NCBI GenBank assembly: GCA_003574885.1
Contig: PJFC01000002.1
Span: 310,001-374,000, forward strand
Source: Geobacter sp.
GTDB lineage: Bacteria > Desulfobacterota > Desulfuromonadia > Geobacterales > Geobacteraceae
DNA length: 64,000 nt
Direction: 5' to 3'
Shown: in pieces, positions 44,888 through 56,649 of the stretch
Layout of the letters: each line of letters begins with the position of its first letter
How positions within the stretch are numbered: position 1 is the first letter of the stretch
Made by a program: the position numbers and the translations under genes
Notes under the pieces: generated by a model
Seen by the model: the letters and a program-made list of their open reading frames with translations, nothing else
Database searches by the model: none
Told to the model about the DNA's origin: nothing

Positions 44888-46135
44888 GTGGCAATTAACG
44901 GCATCAAGGGGTTTAATGACATTCTCCCCGGTGAGGTGGAGAAATGGCAGCATATCGAAGCAACGGCCCGCCGTGTATTTGAGCTGTATGGTTTTGCCGA
45001 AATCAGGGTACCAATTCTTGAAAAAACGGAGCTTTTCAGTCGTTCAATCGGAGATGCCACCGACATAGTTGAAAAAGAGATGTACTCTTTTGTCGACAAG
45101 GGTGAAAATTGCGTGACCATGCGACCGGAGGGGACGGCATCGGTGATGCGCGCCTTCATCGAACATAAGCTTTATGCGGCTGATCCGGTTGCCAAGCTCT
45201 ATTACATGGGGCCAATGTTTCGCTATGAACGCCCGCAGAAAGGGCGTTATCGCCAGTTTCACCAGATTGGCGCCGAAGTGACCGGCGTTTATGATCCCAA
45301 GGTTGACGCCCAGGTTCTGACCATGCTCTGTCACTTTTTTGCCGAACTCGGCCTGGAGGAACCTTCTCTGGAAATTAACTCCCTTGGTTGTCCCGTCTGT
45401 CGGCCTGCATACCGAGATGCCCTCAGGGAGTTCCTCCTCGCCAGACTCGATAAACTCTGTGATGACTGCAAGCGAAGACTGGAGACCAACCCTCTTCGGT
45501 CTCTCGACTGTAAGGCTGCCGGCTGCAAGGAGGCGACCGCTAACGCACCGTCGGTACTCGACCATCTCTGCGGGGAGTGTGAAACGCATTTCGGCGCTGT
45601 CCGCCACCATCTGGATCTGGTCGGTACGACTTACACCATCAATTCGCGCATGGTTCGAGGTCTTGATTATTACACCCGTACAACCTTCGAACTGGTGACC
45701 AGTCTCCTGGGTGCCCAGAGCGCAGTGGCAGCAGGTGGCCGTTATGACGGACTGATCTCCGACCTTGGAGGGCCTTCTCTGCCTGGTATCGGTTTTGCGA
45801 TGGGTGTGGAACGGGTAGCCCTGCTTCTGGCAGACCGGGAGTTCCGGAAGCGTCCCGATCTGTTTATTGCCGCTCTTGGCGAACAGGCGCAGCAAAAGGC
45901 ATTCACTCTCATGTGTGCGCTTCAGGAGCGTGGGCTTGCAGTCGAAATCGATTACGCGGGGAATAGTCTGAAAAGCCAGATGCGGCGGTCAGATAAGTTC
46001 AAAAATCGCTTCACTCTTATCGTCGGAGAGAATGAGCTGTCGAGGGGGATGGCTGTTCTCAAAAATATGGATGCCGGCACCCAGGCGGACGTCCCCCTGA
46101 CTGTTGACGGGGTAGCGCTCGGTATGCTCACATGA
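44888..46135 (+). CDS. hisS: Histidyl-tRNA synthetase
   Basis: 415 residues starting at GTG 44888 with GAAGGAG upstream. It is a class II synthetase: motif 1 region (GFNDILPGEVEKW ... YGFAEIRVPILE), motif 2 (MFRYERPQKGRYRQFHQIGAE), the histidine motifs (RGLDYYTRTTFE; AAGGRYDGL), motif 3 (PGIGFAMGVERV) and a C-terminal anticodon-binding domain. It charges tRNA-His with histidine. It begins 28 bases after the GGDEF gene and is followed by a terminator hairpin. Confidence 0.97.
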   Translation: MAINGIKGFNDILPGEVEKWQHIEATARRVFELYGFAEIRVPILEKTELFSRSIGDATDIVEKEMYSFVDKGENCVTMRPEGTASVMRAFIEHKLYAADPVAKLYYMGPMFRYERPQKGRYRQFHQIGAEVTGVYDPKVDAQVLTMLCHFFAELGLEEPSLEINSLGCPVCRPAYRDALREFLLARLDKLCDDCKRRLETNPLRSLDCKAAGCKEATANAPSVLDHLCGECETHFGAVRHHLDLVGTTYTINSRMVRGLDYYTRTTFELVTSLLGAQSAVAAGGRYDGLISDLGGPSLPGIGFAMGVERVALLLADREFRKRPDLFIAALGEQAQQKAFTLMCALQERGLAVEIDYAGNSLKSQMRRSDKFKNRFTLIVGENELSRGMAVLKNMDAGTQADVPLTVDGVALGMLT

Positions 46136-46162
46136 ATCACCATGCGCACTCTTCTATGACCC

Positions 46163-46208
46163 AATGCCACCAGTACCGGTACTAATCCCGGTATATGTGG
46201 CATTTTTT
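46163..46208 (+). terminator. Terminator after hisS
   Basis: AATGCCAC pairs with GTGGCATT, with an inner TACCGG/CCGGTA stem, and is followed by a T-rich tract at 46203-46208. Confidence 0.8.
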
Positions 46209-46251
46209 ATTTCTCAGTTGAATTTCATACTTTCTGTCAGGAGGCTGTGCC

Positions 46252-47175
46252 ATGAAAAAGCTTTGGTGTCTTGTCGTACTGCTTGTCGTTTTCGTTGTAT
46301 CTGATGCGATGGCGGCAAATGTTTACCTGAAGGATGGCTCGGTTGTGCAGTGCCAGTCATTCTGGCGCAGCAAAAGTACGGTCTTCGTCAAGGTCAATCG
46401 GGATGTGCTTCTGGAGTTCGCCCAGGGAGATGTAAATATCAGGAAGACGTTTCGCGCTCGGTCGGTGAAGAAAACCAAGCGGGTTAAGGTCAGGGAAGGG
46501 CAGCTTGAGAAGGCCGAGCCTGCGGTGAATTCAACGCCTGCAACCGGGACAACCAAACCTGCGCCTGTGACAACCAAACCTGCGCCTGTGACGGGTAAAC
46601 CTGCACTCGTGACAACAGTTTCCCCTAAAACGGGGAACGCTCCCGCTGGTGGTTCGGTCGGTACGACTGCTGTAACCACGGCCGCGAATCACGCACCTAC
46701 AGTCAATACCCCTTCAACGCCTGCTCAAACCGGCCTGTCTTCCTCGACCACAAACGTTGGCAGTGTGCAGCAGCCACCACAACCGGTAACTAATCCTGTA
46801 GTGCCGGCTCCCTCTGCCGTGTCGCAGGCTGCCGGTATGGGCTTTGGTATGACTGCTCTTCTCGTGCCACTCCTTTTGGTCATAATTATGCTAGCCTCCA
46901 TGTGGCGAGTGTTTGAAAAGGCAGGGGAGGCGGGTTGGAAGTCGATAATTCCCATATATAATCTGTATGTCCTGATCCTTATAGCCGGTAAGCCCGGATG
47001 GTGGTTCCTGATCATCGCATTTGTGCCGCTCATCGGGCTCATCTTCTATCTGCTTGCCTGTCTCTCCCTGGCCCAGAAATTTGACAAAGGCCCGCTCTAC
47101 GGGGTGCTCCTCTGCTTCTTCGGATTTATCATGTTTCCACTTCTGGCCTTTGACAATTCTACCTATACTCCGTAA
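46252..47175 (+). CDS. Exported/membrane protein with C-terminal DUF5684 domain
   Basis: 307 residues. A signal peptide or membrane anchor (about 1-21) is followed by a short domain beginning NVYLKDGSVVQCQSFW (about 22-70). A Thr/Pro-rich low-complexity linker (about 85-195) with imperfect TTKPAPV repeats comes next. The C-terminus has three or four helices and the DUF5684-type segment FEKAGEAGWKSIIPIYNLYVLILIAGKPGWW. The role is unknown; DUF5684 occurs in several membrane proteins. A good AGGAGG-type ribosome site precedes the ATG. It stands alone between two terminator-like hairpins. Confidence 0.75.
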   Translation: MKKLWCLVVLLVVFVVSDAMAANVYLKDGSVVQCQSFWRSKSTVFVKVNRDVLLEFAQGDVNIRKTFRARSVKKTKRVKVREGQLEKAEPAVNSTPATGTTKPAPVTTKPAPVTGKPALVTTVSPKTGNAPAGGSVGTTAVTTAANHAPTVNTPSTPAQTGLSSSTTNVGSVQQPPQPVTNPVVPAPSAVSQAAGMGFGMTALLVPLLLVIIMLASMWRVFEKAGEAGWKSIIPIYNLYVLILIAGKPGWWFLIIAFVPLIGLIFYLLACLSLAQKFDKGPLYGVLLCFFGFIMFPLLAFDNSTYTP

Positions 47176-47197
47176 TCCCATCAAATGTATTACCTCT

Positions 47198-47241
47198 AAC
47201 CGGCCATGGAAGTGTTCCCCCGAATCCATGGCCGGTTCCTT
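47198..47241 (+). terminator. Terminator-like hairpin after the DUF5684 gene
   Basis: A perfect 12-bp stem (AACCGGCCATGG and complement) has a 16-nt loop. The tail is only moderately T-rich, so strength is uncertain. Confidence 0.6.
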
Positions 47242-47348
47242 TCCCACTTCTCCTGTCAGCTCCCCGTCACATACCATTAACAAGGCAATCCGCGCTAGAT
47301 ATGCATTAAAAACTGCAAACAATGTTGGGTGGATGGCAACATAAGCAA

Positions 47349-47383
47349 TTGACAAATGAACGGAAAAAATGTATACAGTATAC
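47349..47383 (+). promoter_or_regulatory. acnB promoter with palindromic operator over the -10
   Basis: TTGACA (47349-47354), a 17-bp spacer and TATACA (47372-47377) form a sigma-70-type promoter. The -10 lies inside the perfect 13-bp palindrome GTATACAGTATAC (47371-47383), which recurs before icd. A repressor bound here would block RNA polymerase. Confidence 0.65.
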
Positions 47384-47480
47384 GCTTTTCAACTATGTGT
47401 TCTTAATGAAATTGATGGGTTTCTTCGTCACTGATTAGTTTTGTAGTCGCGCCATACCAATAAACAGGAGGGGTTACCGC

Positions 47481-50018
47481 ATGATCGAAGCTTATCTGCA
47501 GCATGAGAAAGAAAGGGCATCCCAAGGCATCCCGGCACTGCCGCTTACACCGGAGCAGACCGCCGAACTGTGTAAACTTCTGCAGAAACCGCCCAAGGGG
47601 AAAGAGAAATTCATTCTGAGTCTCCTTACCGATCGGGTCTCCCCCGGTGTTGATCCTGCTGCCAAAGTAAAAGCCGAGTTTCTTGCCGGTGTGGTTACCG
47701 GACAGATCAAATCGCCGCTCGTCACACCCAAGGACGCAATCAAAATCCTGGGCACCATGATCGGTGGTTACAACGTTGCGCCGCTCGTTGGCGCACTCAA
47801 GGACAAGGCTCTTGCTGATGATGCAGCCAAGGCTCTGTGTGGTATCACCCTTGTGTATGATGCCTTCGACGAGGTTGCCGCTCTGGCGAAAGCAAAGAAT
47901 GCTGCTGCTGCCAAGGTTCTCAAGTCATGGGCCGATGCTGAGTGGTTCACCTCCCGCAAAGGGGTACCCGAAAAGATCAAGGTAAAGGTTTTCAAGGTTG
48001 ACGGTGAGATCAATACTGACGATTTCTCCCCGGCCGGTGATGCATGGAGCCGTCCCGACATCCCGCTCCATGCACTGGCCATGGGGAAAACCCGCTTCAA
48101 GGGGGGGCTCGATACCATTGCCAAGTTTCGCAAGGACGGCTTCCAGGTTGCCTTCGTGGGTGACGTTGTCGGTACCGGTTCTTCCCGTAAATCGGCCTGT
48201 AACAGTGTTCTCTGGCATATAGGCGACGAAATACCCTGTGTCCCCAACAAAAAGACCGCGGGTGTGATAATCGGCGGCGTTATTGCCCCGATCTTCTTTA
48301 ACACCGCCCAGGATTCCGGTGCCCTGCCATTGAAAGCTGACGTGACCGGCATGAAAACCGGCGACGTGATTGTGATCGACACCAAGAAAGGTGTCATTAC
48401 CGATGAAAGTGGCAAAAAAGAGCTTTCCAAGCTGACCATCAGCCCCAATACGGTTCCCGACGAGTTCCGTGCCGGTGGCCGTATTCCCTTGATCATCGGC
48501 CGTGCCGTGACCGACAAGGCCCGCAAGGCCCTGGGCCTCAAGCCGACCACTGTTTTCACCCTGCCGGTTAACCCTGTTCCCAAGGCTAAACAGGGCTTCT
48601 CCCTGGCTCAGAAGATGGTCGGCCAGGCCTGCGGCGTGGCAGGGATACTCCCTGGCACCGCCTGCGAGCCCAAAATGACTACGGTCGGATCCCAGGACAC
48701 CACCGGCCCGATGACTGCTGACGAACTGAAAGAACTGGCATGTCTCAAGTTCCAGGCCCCGATGTTCATGCAGTCCTTCTGCCACACTGCCGCCTATCCG
48801 AAGCCGGCTGACGTCAAGATGCACAAAAACCTGCCTGGCTTCATCGCCGAGCGCGGCGGTGTTGCATTGCGCCCCGGCGACGGCGTCATTCACTCATGGC
48901 TGAACCGCCTGCTGCTGCCCGACACGGTCGGCACCGGCGGTGACTCCCATACCCGTTTCCCCATCGGCATTTCCTTTCCTGCCGGTTCCGGCCTGGTCGC
49001 CTTTGCCGGCGCCATGGGCTTCATGCCGCTGGATATGCCAGAGTCCGTTCTGGTACGCTTCAAGGGCAAATTCAACCCGGGCATCACCCTGCGCGACGCT
49101 GTCAACGCGATCCCTTACTGGGCAATCAAGCAGGGCTTACTGACCGTTCCCAAGAAGAACAAAGTTAACATCTTCAACGGCCGCATCCTCGAGATGGAAG
49201 GTTTGCCCGAACTGACCGTGGAACAGGGTTTCGAGTTGACCGATGCGGCTGCCGAGCGCTCTGCTGCGGCCGGTTGCATTCAGCTGTCGGAAAAGTCGGT
49301 TGCCACGTACCTGCGCTCCAACGTCGCACTGATGAAGAAGATGATTGCCGAAGGGTATCAGGATAAGAAAACCCTGGCCAAGCGTATCAAGGATGTCGAG
49401 AAGTGGCTCAAGAACCCGACCCTGCTGAAGGCTGACAAGAGCGCTGAGTATGCCGCGGTAATCGAGATAGATCTCAAGGACATCAAGGAGCCGATTCTGG
49501 CCTGCCCGAATGACCCTGATGATGTCAAGCTGCTCTCCGAGGTGGCCGGCACCAAGATTCAGGACGTGTTCCTCGGTTCCTGCATGACCAATATCGGTCA
49601 CTTCCGCGCCGCTGCCGAGATCTGGCGTGGTAGCAAGTTCAATCCCGATGTCCGCACCTGGATCTGCCCTCCAACCCGTATGGATCAGACCCAGCTCAAG
49701 GGTGAGGCGTATTTCTCAGTCTACAGCGCTTTCGGTGCACGGATTGAAATAGCTGGTTGCTCGCTCTGCATGGGTAATCAGGCACGTGTTCCCGATGGAG
49801 TAAATATGTTCTCCACCTCGACACGTAACTTCGACGATCGTATCGGTAACGGCGCCAAAGTATATCTCGGTTCTGCCGAGTTGGGTGCGGTGACAGCGCT
49901 GATGGGCAAGTTGCCGAAGCCTGCCGAGTATTTCGCTGCCTATAAAGAGAAAATCGAACCGAAGAAGGAAGAGATCTATAAATACCTTCAGTTTGATGAG
50001 ATGCCCGAGTATAAATAA
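47481..50018 (+). CDS. acnB: Aconitate hydratase B
   Basis: 845 residues in the AcnB domain order. A HEAT-like N-terminal domain (about 1-155) precedes the swivelling domain (about 165-370; DDFSPAGDAW, SSRKSACNSVLWHIG) and the catalytic domains. The iron-sulfur cysteines are visible in GSCMTNIGHFRAA and GCSLCMGNQARV. It isomerises citrate to isocitrate in the TCA cycle and often also serves 2-methylisocitrate dehydration. AGGAGGGG precedes the ATG. It has its own promoter with an operator-like palindrome shared with icd, and a terminator after it, so it is monocistronic. Confidence 0.97.
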   Translation: MIEAYLQHEKERASQGIPALPLTPEQTAELCKLLQKPPKGKEKFILSLLTDRVSPGVDPAAKVKAEFLAGVVTGQIKSPLVTPKDAIKILGTMIGGYNVAPLVGALKDKALADDAAKALCGITLVYDAFDEVAALAKAKNAAAAKVLKSWADAEWFTSRKGVPEKIKVKVFKVDGEINTDDFSPAGDAWSRPDIPLHALAMGKTRFKGGLDTIAKFRKDGFQVAFVGDVVGTGSSRKSACNSVLWHIGDEIPCVPNKKTAGVIIGGVIAPIFFNTAQDSGALPLKADVTGMKTGDVIVIDTKKGVITDESGKKELSKLTISPNTVPDEFRAGGRIPLIIGRAVTDKARKALGLKPTTVFTLPVNPVPKAKQGFSLAQKMVGQACGVAGILPGTACEPKMTTVGSQDTTGPMTADELKELACLKFQAPMFMQSFCHTAAYPKPADVKMHKNLPGFIAERGGVALRPGDGVIHSWLNRLLLPDTVGTGGDSHTRFPIGISFPAGSGLVAFAGAMGFMPLDMPESVLVRFKGKFNPGITLRDAVNAIPYWAIKQGLLTVPKKNKVNIFNGRILEMEGLPELTVEQGFELTDAAAERSAAAGCIQLSEKSVATYLRSNVALMKKMIAEGYQDKKTLAKRIKDVEKWLKNPTLLKADKSAEYAAVIEIDLKDIKEPILACPNDPDDVKLLSEVAGTKIQDVFLGSCMTNIGHFRAAAEIWRGSKFNPDVRTWICPPTRMDQTQLKGEAYFSVYSAFGARIEIAGCSLCMGNQARVPDGVNMFSTSTRNFDDRIGNGAKVYLGSAELGAVTALMGKLPKPAEYFAAYKEKIEPKKEEIYKYLQFDEMPEYK

Positions 50019-50040
50019 CTCATCCAGTTGAGATGTTCGT

Positions 50041-50075
50041 AAACAGCCTGCCAGTGAATTCTGGTGGGCTGTTTT
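50041..50075 (+). terminator. Terminator after acnB
   Basis: AACAGCCTGCCAG pairs with CTGGTGGGCTGTT (two G-T wobbles), with a 6-nt loop, followed by TTTTT. Confidence 0.9.
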
Positions 50076-50139
50076 TATGTACGGCTTTACGTTGTACAAC
50101 CGGTTTTATCCTATTATTCTGTTGTATCGCCTTTAGTTC

Positions 50140-50168
50140 TTGAAGCAGCAGGTTATTTTGAGTATACT
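50140..50168 (+). promoter_or_regulatory. aspS promoter
   Basis: TTGAAG (50140-50145), a 17-bp spacer and TATACT (50163-50168) lie about 40 bases upstream of the aspS start codon. Only half of the GTATAC palindrome is present here, so it is not counted as an operator. Confidence 0.6.
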
Positions 50169-50205
50169 GTCCCGATTCATTTTATAAACATCGGAGGTCG
50201 AGTTG

Positions 50206-51987
50206 ATGATAGATTTTCTTGGTGACTGGAAAAGAACCCACTATTGCGGAGCGTTGACGAGCAAGGATATCGGACGGGAAGTGGTCCTCATGGGCTGGGT
50301 CATGCGGCGTCGTGATCACGGCGGTCTCATTTTCATCGACCTGAGGGACCGGGAGGGCCTTGCCCAGGTAGTGTTTGATCCAGACCAGAATGCGGAGGCA
50401 CACAAAAAAGCCGAGTTGCTTCGTAATGAATTTGTCGTCGCAGTCAAGGGGAAAGTGATTCATCGCCCGGAAGGAACCGTCAACCCAAACATGAAGACCG
50501 GTGAGGTTGAGGTAGTGGTGAGCGAGTGCAGACTCCTCAATCGTTCCAAGGCACTCCCCTTTACCCTCGATGAATATGTGGACGTCGCTGAAAATCTTCG
50601 TCTCAAGCATCGCTATCTTGATTTGCGTCGTCCTGTGCTGCAGCAGAATCTCATTCTCAGGTCAAAGGTAGCCCAGGTTACACGACACTACCTGACCAAT
50701 AACGGTTTTCTTGAACTGGAAACTCCTTTTCTAACGAAATCAACCCCTGAAGGTGCCCGGGACTTCCTGGTTCCGTCTCGGATCAGTAACGGTGATTTCT
50801 ACGCACTTCCCCAGTCCCCCCAACTCTTCAAACAGATATTGATGGTATCCGGCTATGACCGTTACTTCCAGATTGTCCGCTGTTTCCGCGATGAGGACCT
50901 GCGTGCCGACCGGCAACCAGAGTTCACCCAGATAGACTGCGAAATGTCGTTCATTGACCGGGAGGATATCATCACGATCATGGAAGGATTGATTGCCACC
51001 ATATTCAATGAAGCAAAAGGTGTGAACGTGTCGCTTCCTGTCCCGCGTATGACCTATGCTGAGGCAATACGCCGTTTCGGTGTAGACAATCCCGACTTGC
51101 GGTTCGGTCTGGAACTGGTGGAGCTGTCTGAAATCGTGAAGGGAGCGGGGTTCAAGGTCTTTGCGGATGTGGTGTCAGGAGGAGGGATCGTCAAGGGACT
51201 CAACGCCAAGGGGTGCGGCGGCATGTCTCGCAAAGAGATTGATGCCCTTACTGATTTTGCGAAGATTTACGGTGCCAAGGGCCTCGCCTATGTCAAGGTG
51301 ACGGCGGAGGGGTGGCAATCTCCCATCGCTAAGTTCTTCTCTGCTGAGGAAATAACCGCAATGGACAAGATGTTTGCAGCGGAAGAGGGGGATCTGCTTC
51401 TTTTTGTTGCCGACAAGCCTAAAGTCGTCAACGATTCTCTCGGCAAACTGCGGAATCATCTGGCCAATCTGTTGGGTCTTCTGGATAAAGACGTCTTCAA
51501 TTTTGTCTGGATTACGGACTTTCCCCTCCTTGAATGGGATGAGGAGGATAAACGCTGGTCGGCGGTGCATCATCCCTTCACCGCTCCCATGGACGAAGAT
51601 CTTGCCTATGTCGAATCCGACCCTGGACGTTGCCGTGCAAAGGCCTATGACCTGGTGTTGAACGGCAATGAAATCGGCGGCGGCAGCATAAGGATTCACC
51701 AGGAGAAGATCCAGTCTCTCATGTTCAAGATGCTCGGACTATCCGAAGAGGATGCACGTTCGAAATTCGGATTCCTGCTGGATGCGCTCGAGTATGGAAC
51801 TCCCCCCCACGGCGGGATCGCCTTCGGCATGGACCGCCTGATCATGCTTCTTACCGGCAGTGATTCAATTCGAGACGTTATAGCGTTCCCGAAAACGCAG
51901 AAAGGAGCCTGTCTGATGTCTGAAGCGCCTTCATCGGTAGATGCCAGGCAGTTGAAGGAGTTGGGGCTCAGATTGGCTGCGAAGTAA
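50206..51987 (+). CDS. aspS: Aspartyl-tRNA synthetase, probably non-discriminating (Asp/Asn)
   Basis: 593 residues. The ATG at 50206 is preferred over the adjoining TTG at 50203; GGAGG lies upstream. The order is an anticodon OB-fold (1-105), the class II catalytic domain with the bacterial GAD insertion, motif 2 ([19 protein letters not shown]) and motif 3 (GIAFGMDRL). In the anticodon region His 38 (RRRDHGG) and Gly 90 (RPEGTVN) match residues reported for non-discriminating AspRS, which also charges tRNA-Asn for GatCAB. Specificity is inferred; identity as AspRS is firm. Confidence 0.96.
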   Translation: MIDFLGDWKRTHYCGALTSKDIGREVVLMGWVMRRRDHGGLIFIDLRDREGLAQVVFDPDQNAEAHKKAELLRNEFVVAVKGKVIHRPEGTVNPNMKTGEVEVVVSECRLLNRSKALPFTLDEYVDVAENLRLKHRYLDLRRPVLQQNLILRSKVAQVTRHYLTNNGFLELETPFLTKSTPEGARDFLVPSRISNGDFYALPQSPQLFKQILMVSGYDRYFQIVRCFRDEDLRADRQPEFTQIDCEMSFIDREDIITIMEGLIATIFNEAKGVNVSLPVPRMTYAEAIRRFGVDNPDLRFGLELVELSEIVKGAGFKVFADVVSGGGIVKGLNAKGCGGMSRKEIDALTDFAKIYGAKGLAYVKVTAEGWQSPIAKFFSAEEITAMDKMFAAEEGDLLLFVADKPKVVNDSLGKLRNHLANLLGLLDKDVFNFVWITDFPLLEWDEEDKRWSAVHHPFTAPMDEDLAYVESDPGRCRAKAYDLVLNGNEIGGGSIRIHQEKIQSLMFKMLGLSEEDARSKFGFLLDALEYGTPPHGGIAFGMDRLIMLLTGSDSIRDVIAFPKTQKGACLMSEAPSSVDARQLKELGLRLAAK

Positions 51988-52006
51988 TCATGCCTGTGAG
52001 GAACTG

Positions 52007-52702
52007 ATGAGCGGGAAAGTTGCTTTTATCGTCGCTCTCGTGCTGGTTATAGCTGCTTGCGCGCCAGTCGTGCCTCGTTGGCGCCAGGAGGCACGACTGG
52101 TATATGACCGGGTCAGGCTTGACGGGGTAGACAGGGTATTCCCCACAGAGTATAGAACCCTGGAAGATGCCATGTTGAAGGGGGACAAGTCGGCTAATTC
52201 CGGAAATACCGCGGATGCCGAGCGCCAGTACCTCCTTGTTCTGGATAAGGGGAAACGGCTTGAAACTGAGTTTGCTGCTGAACAGCAACGGCGGGCTGAA
52301 GCGGCACGTTTAAGGGCTGACGCTGAAAAGAGGGAGCGTGAACGCAAGGCAGCCCAATTAGCAGAACAAATCAGGCTGGCAAAAGCCCGTGAAGAAGCTG
52401 AAGCCGCTGCCGAAGCTGCGGAAGTGGCACGAAAAAAGGCCGAAAAAGCTCGTCAGCAGCGTGAAAAACCGCTTCCCGCCTATCACACCGTAAAACGTGG
52501 TGAATCACTCCCCCAGATTGCATCCCGCCAGGATGTCTATAACGAAGCAAACCTCTGGCCTCTCATTTACAGGGCAAATCGCGACCAGATAAGCGATACC
52601 CGTCATATATGGCCTGGCCAGGTATTGCGTATTCCACGTAATGTGTCTCGTGAGGATATTCAGGAAGCACGTCGTTTCGCCCAGACTAAACCACTTCATT
52701 AA
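52007..52702 (+). CDS. Lipoprotein with Ala/Glu-rich helix and C-terminal LysM domain
   Basis: 231 residues. A signal peptide ends in a lipobox (VIAAC, cysteine near residue 18). An N-terminal segment of about 60 residues is followed by a charged, Ala/Glu/Arg-rich helix (about 80-155). A LysM peptidoglycan-binding domain ends the protein (about 160-215; YHTVKRGESLPQIASRQ ... WPGQVLRIP). It probably tethers the outer membrane or another complex to the wall. It starts 20 bases after aspS and is likely cotranscribed with it. The partner is unknown. Confidence 0.85.
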   Translation: MSGKVAFIVALVLVIAACAPVVPRWRQEARLVYDRVRLDGVDRVFPTEYRTLEDAMLKGDKSANSGNTADAERQYLLVLDKGKRLETEFAAEQQRRAEAARLRADAEKRERERKAAQLAEQIRLAKAREEAEAAAEAAEVARKKAEKARQQREKPLPAYHTVKRGESLPQIASRQDVYNEANLWPLIYRANRDQISDTRHIWPGQVLRIPRNVSREDIQEARRFAQTKPLH

Positions 52703-52783
52703 TATACCCGCTGTCGAACGCCCCGCCTGTAGCGCAATGTCTCTTACTATGCTGAATTAATAAAATATTCTCACTCATTTTTC

Positions 52784-52820
52784 TTGACAGCCCAGACTGT
52801 TTTGTATACTGTATACAAAA
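52784..52820 (+). promoter_or_regulatory. icd-mdh promoter with long palindromic operator
   Basis: TTGACA (52784-52789) is followed by TATACT (52805-52810; a short 15-bp spacer). The hexamer lies in a perfect odd-length palindrome (52800-52820) whose core GTATACTGTATAC is the reverse complement of the 13-mer at the acnB promoter, flanked by four T and four A. Confidence 0.65.
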
Positions 52821-53023
52821 TTCCCACCTTGGTATATTCCCATGAAACAGGTTGTTTTGCGTGAAGTTATATATTGACGTAGTGTAGCGGAAGTATCTTG
52901 AGATGTCTTGAATGGCTTACGGATATGACAACAGTACTCAGTCGGCAAAGGAATGCATTGAGAGGGGCGGCTAGACGTAACTATCCCTTCGCGGGCCTCT
53001 GGTGTGCTGGCAAAAAAAACTAA

Positions 53024-55264
<2,241 letters not shown>

Positions 55265-55291
55265 GGAATAGGAAACAAATAAATCTATTGA

Positions 55292-56257
<966 letters not shown>

Positions 56258-56281
56258 CCATCCGCTCCACAGTTTGTCGTT

Positions 56282-56317
56282 AAGACAAAAGAAGGGCACT
56301 TGCCCTTCTTTTGTCTT
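56282..56317. terminator. Strong terminator after icd-mdh
   Basis: An almost perfect stem of about 16 bp (AAGACAAAAGAAGGGC and complement) has a 4-nt loop and T-rich 3' arm. Confidence 0.92.
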
Positions 56318-56351
56318 ATGGAGCGGGTTTGGCTTATGGCTGAAACCAGGC

Positions 56352-56380
56352 TTGAATTCCTTGAGAATATGTGTTAGATT
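56352..56380 (+). promoter_or_regulatory. Candidate kor operon promoter
   Basis: TTGAAT (56352-56357), a 17-bp spacer and TAGATT (56375-56380) lie 52 bases upstream of korD. It lacks the GTATAC palindrome of acnB and icd. Confidence 0.45.
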
Positions 56381-56432
56381 CCCTCAGTTTGTCTGCCTAA
56401 CGGCATTAATCCTAGATAAGGAGCGAAACTAG

Positions 56433-56627
56433 ATGGAAAAGAAGCTTCCAACAATCGAGATTATCGAGAAGTACTGCAAGGGGTGTCACATCTGTGTAGA
56501 ATTCTGTCCGACGAAGGTTCTGGAAATGCAGGGTTTTGTCGCGGCGGTAAAGAACCTGGATGCCTGTATCAAGTGCATGCAGTGTGAGTTGCGTTGCCCC
56601 GATTTTGCTATCAAGGTAACACCTTAA
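56433..56627 (+). CDS. korD: 2-oxoacid (2-oxoglutarate):ferredoxin oxidoreductase, ferredoxin-like delta subunit
   Basis: 64 residues with two [4Fe-4S] motifs, CKGCHICVEFCP and CIKCMQCELRCP, and little else. It passes electrons between the thiamine-diphosphate enzyme core and soluble ferredoxin. It is the first gene of the korDABC operon (22 bp to korA), transcribed from its own probable promoter after the icd-mdh terminator. Confidence 0.92.
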   Translation: MEKKLPTIEIIEKYCKGCHICVEFCPTKVLEMQGFVAAVKNLDACIKCMQCELRCPDFAIKVTP

Positions 56628-56649
56628 CATTTTACAGGAGGTATTAAAA

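Noticed and set aside
50161-50172. GTATACTGT before aspS as a third copy of the acnB/icd operator
   Set aside because: Only one half-site is present; the second arm reads CCC, and the sequence is explained by the TATACT -10 element.
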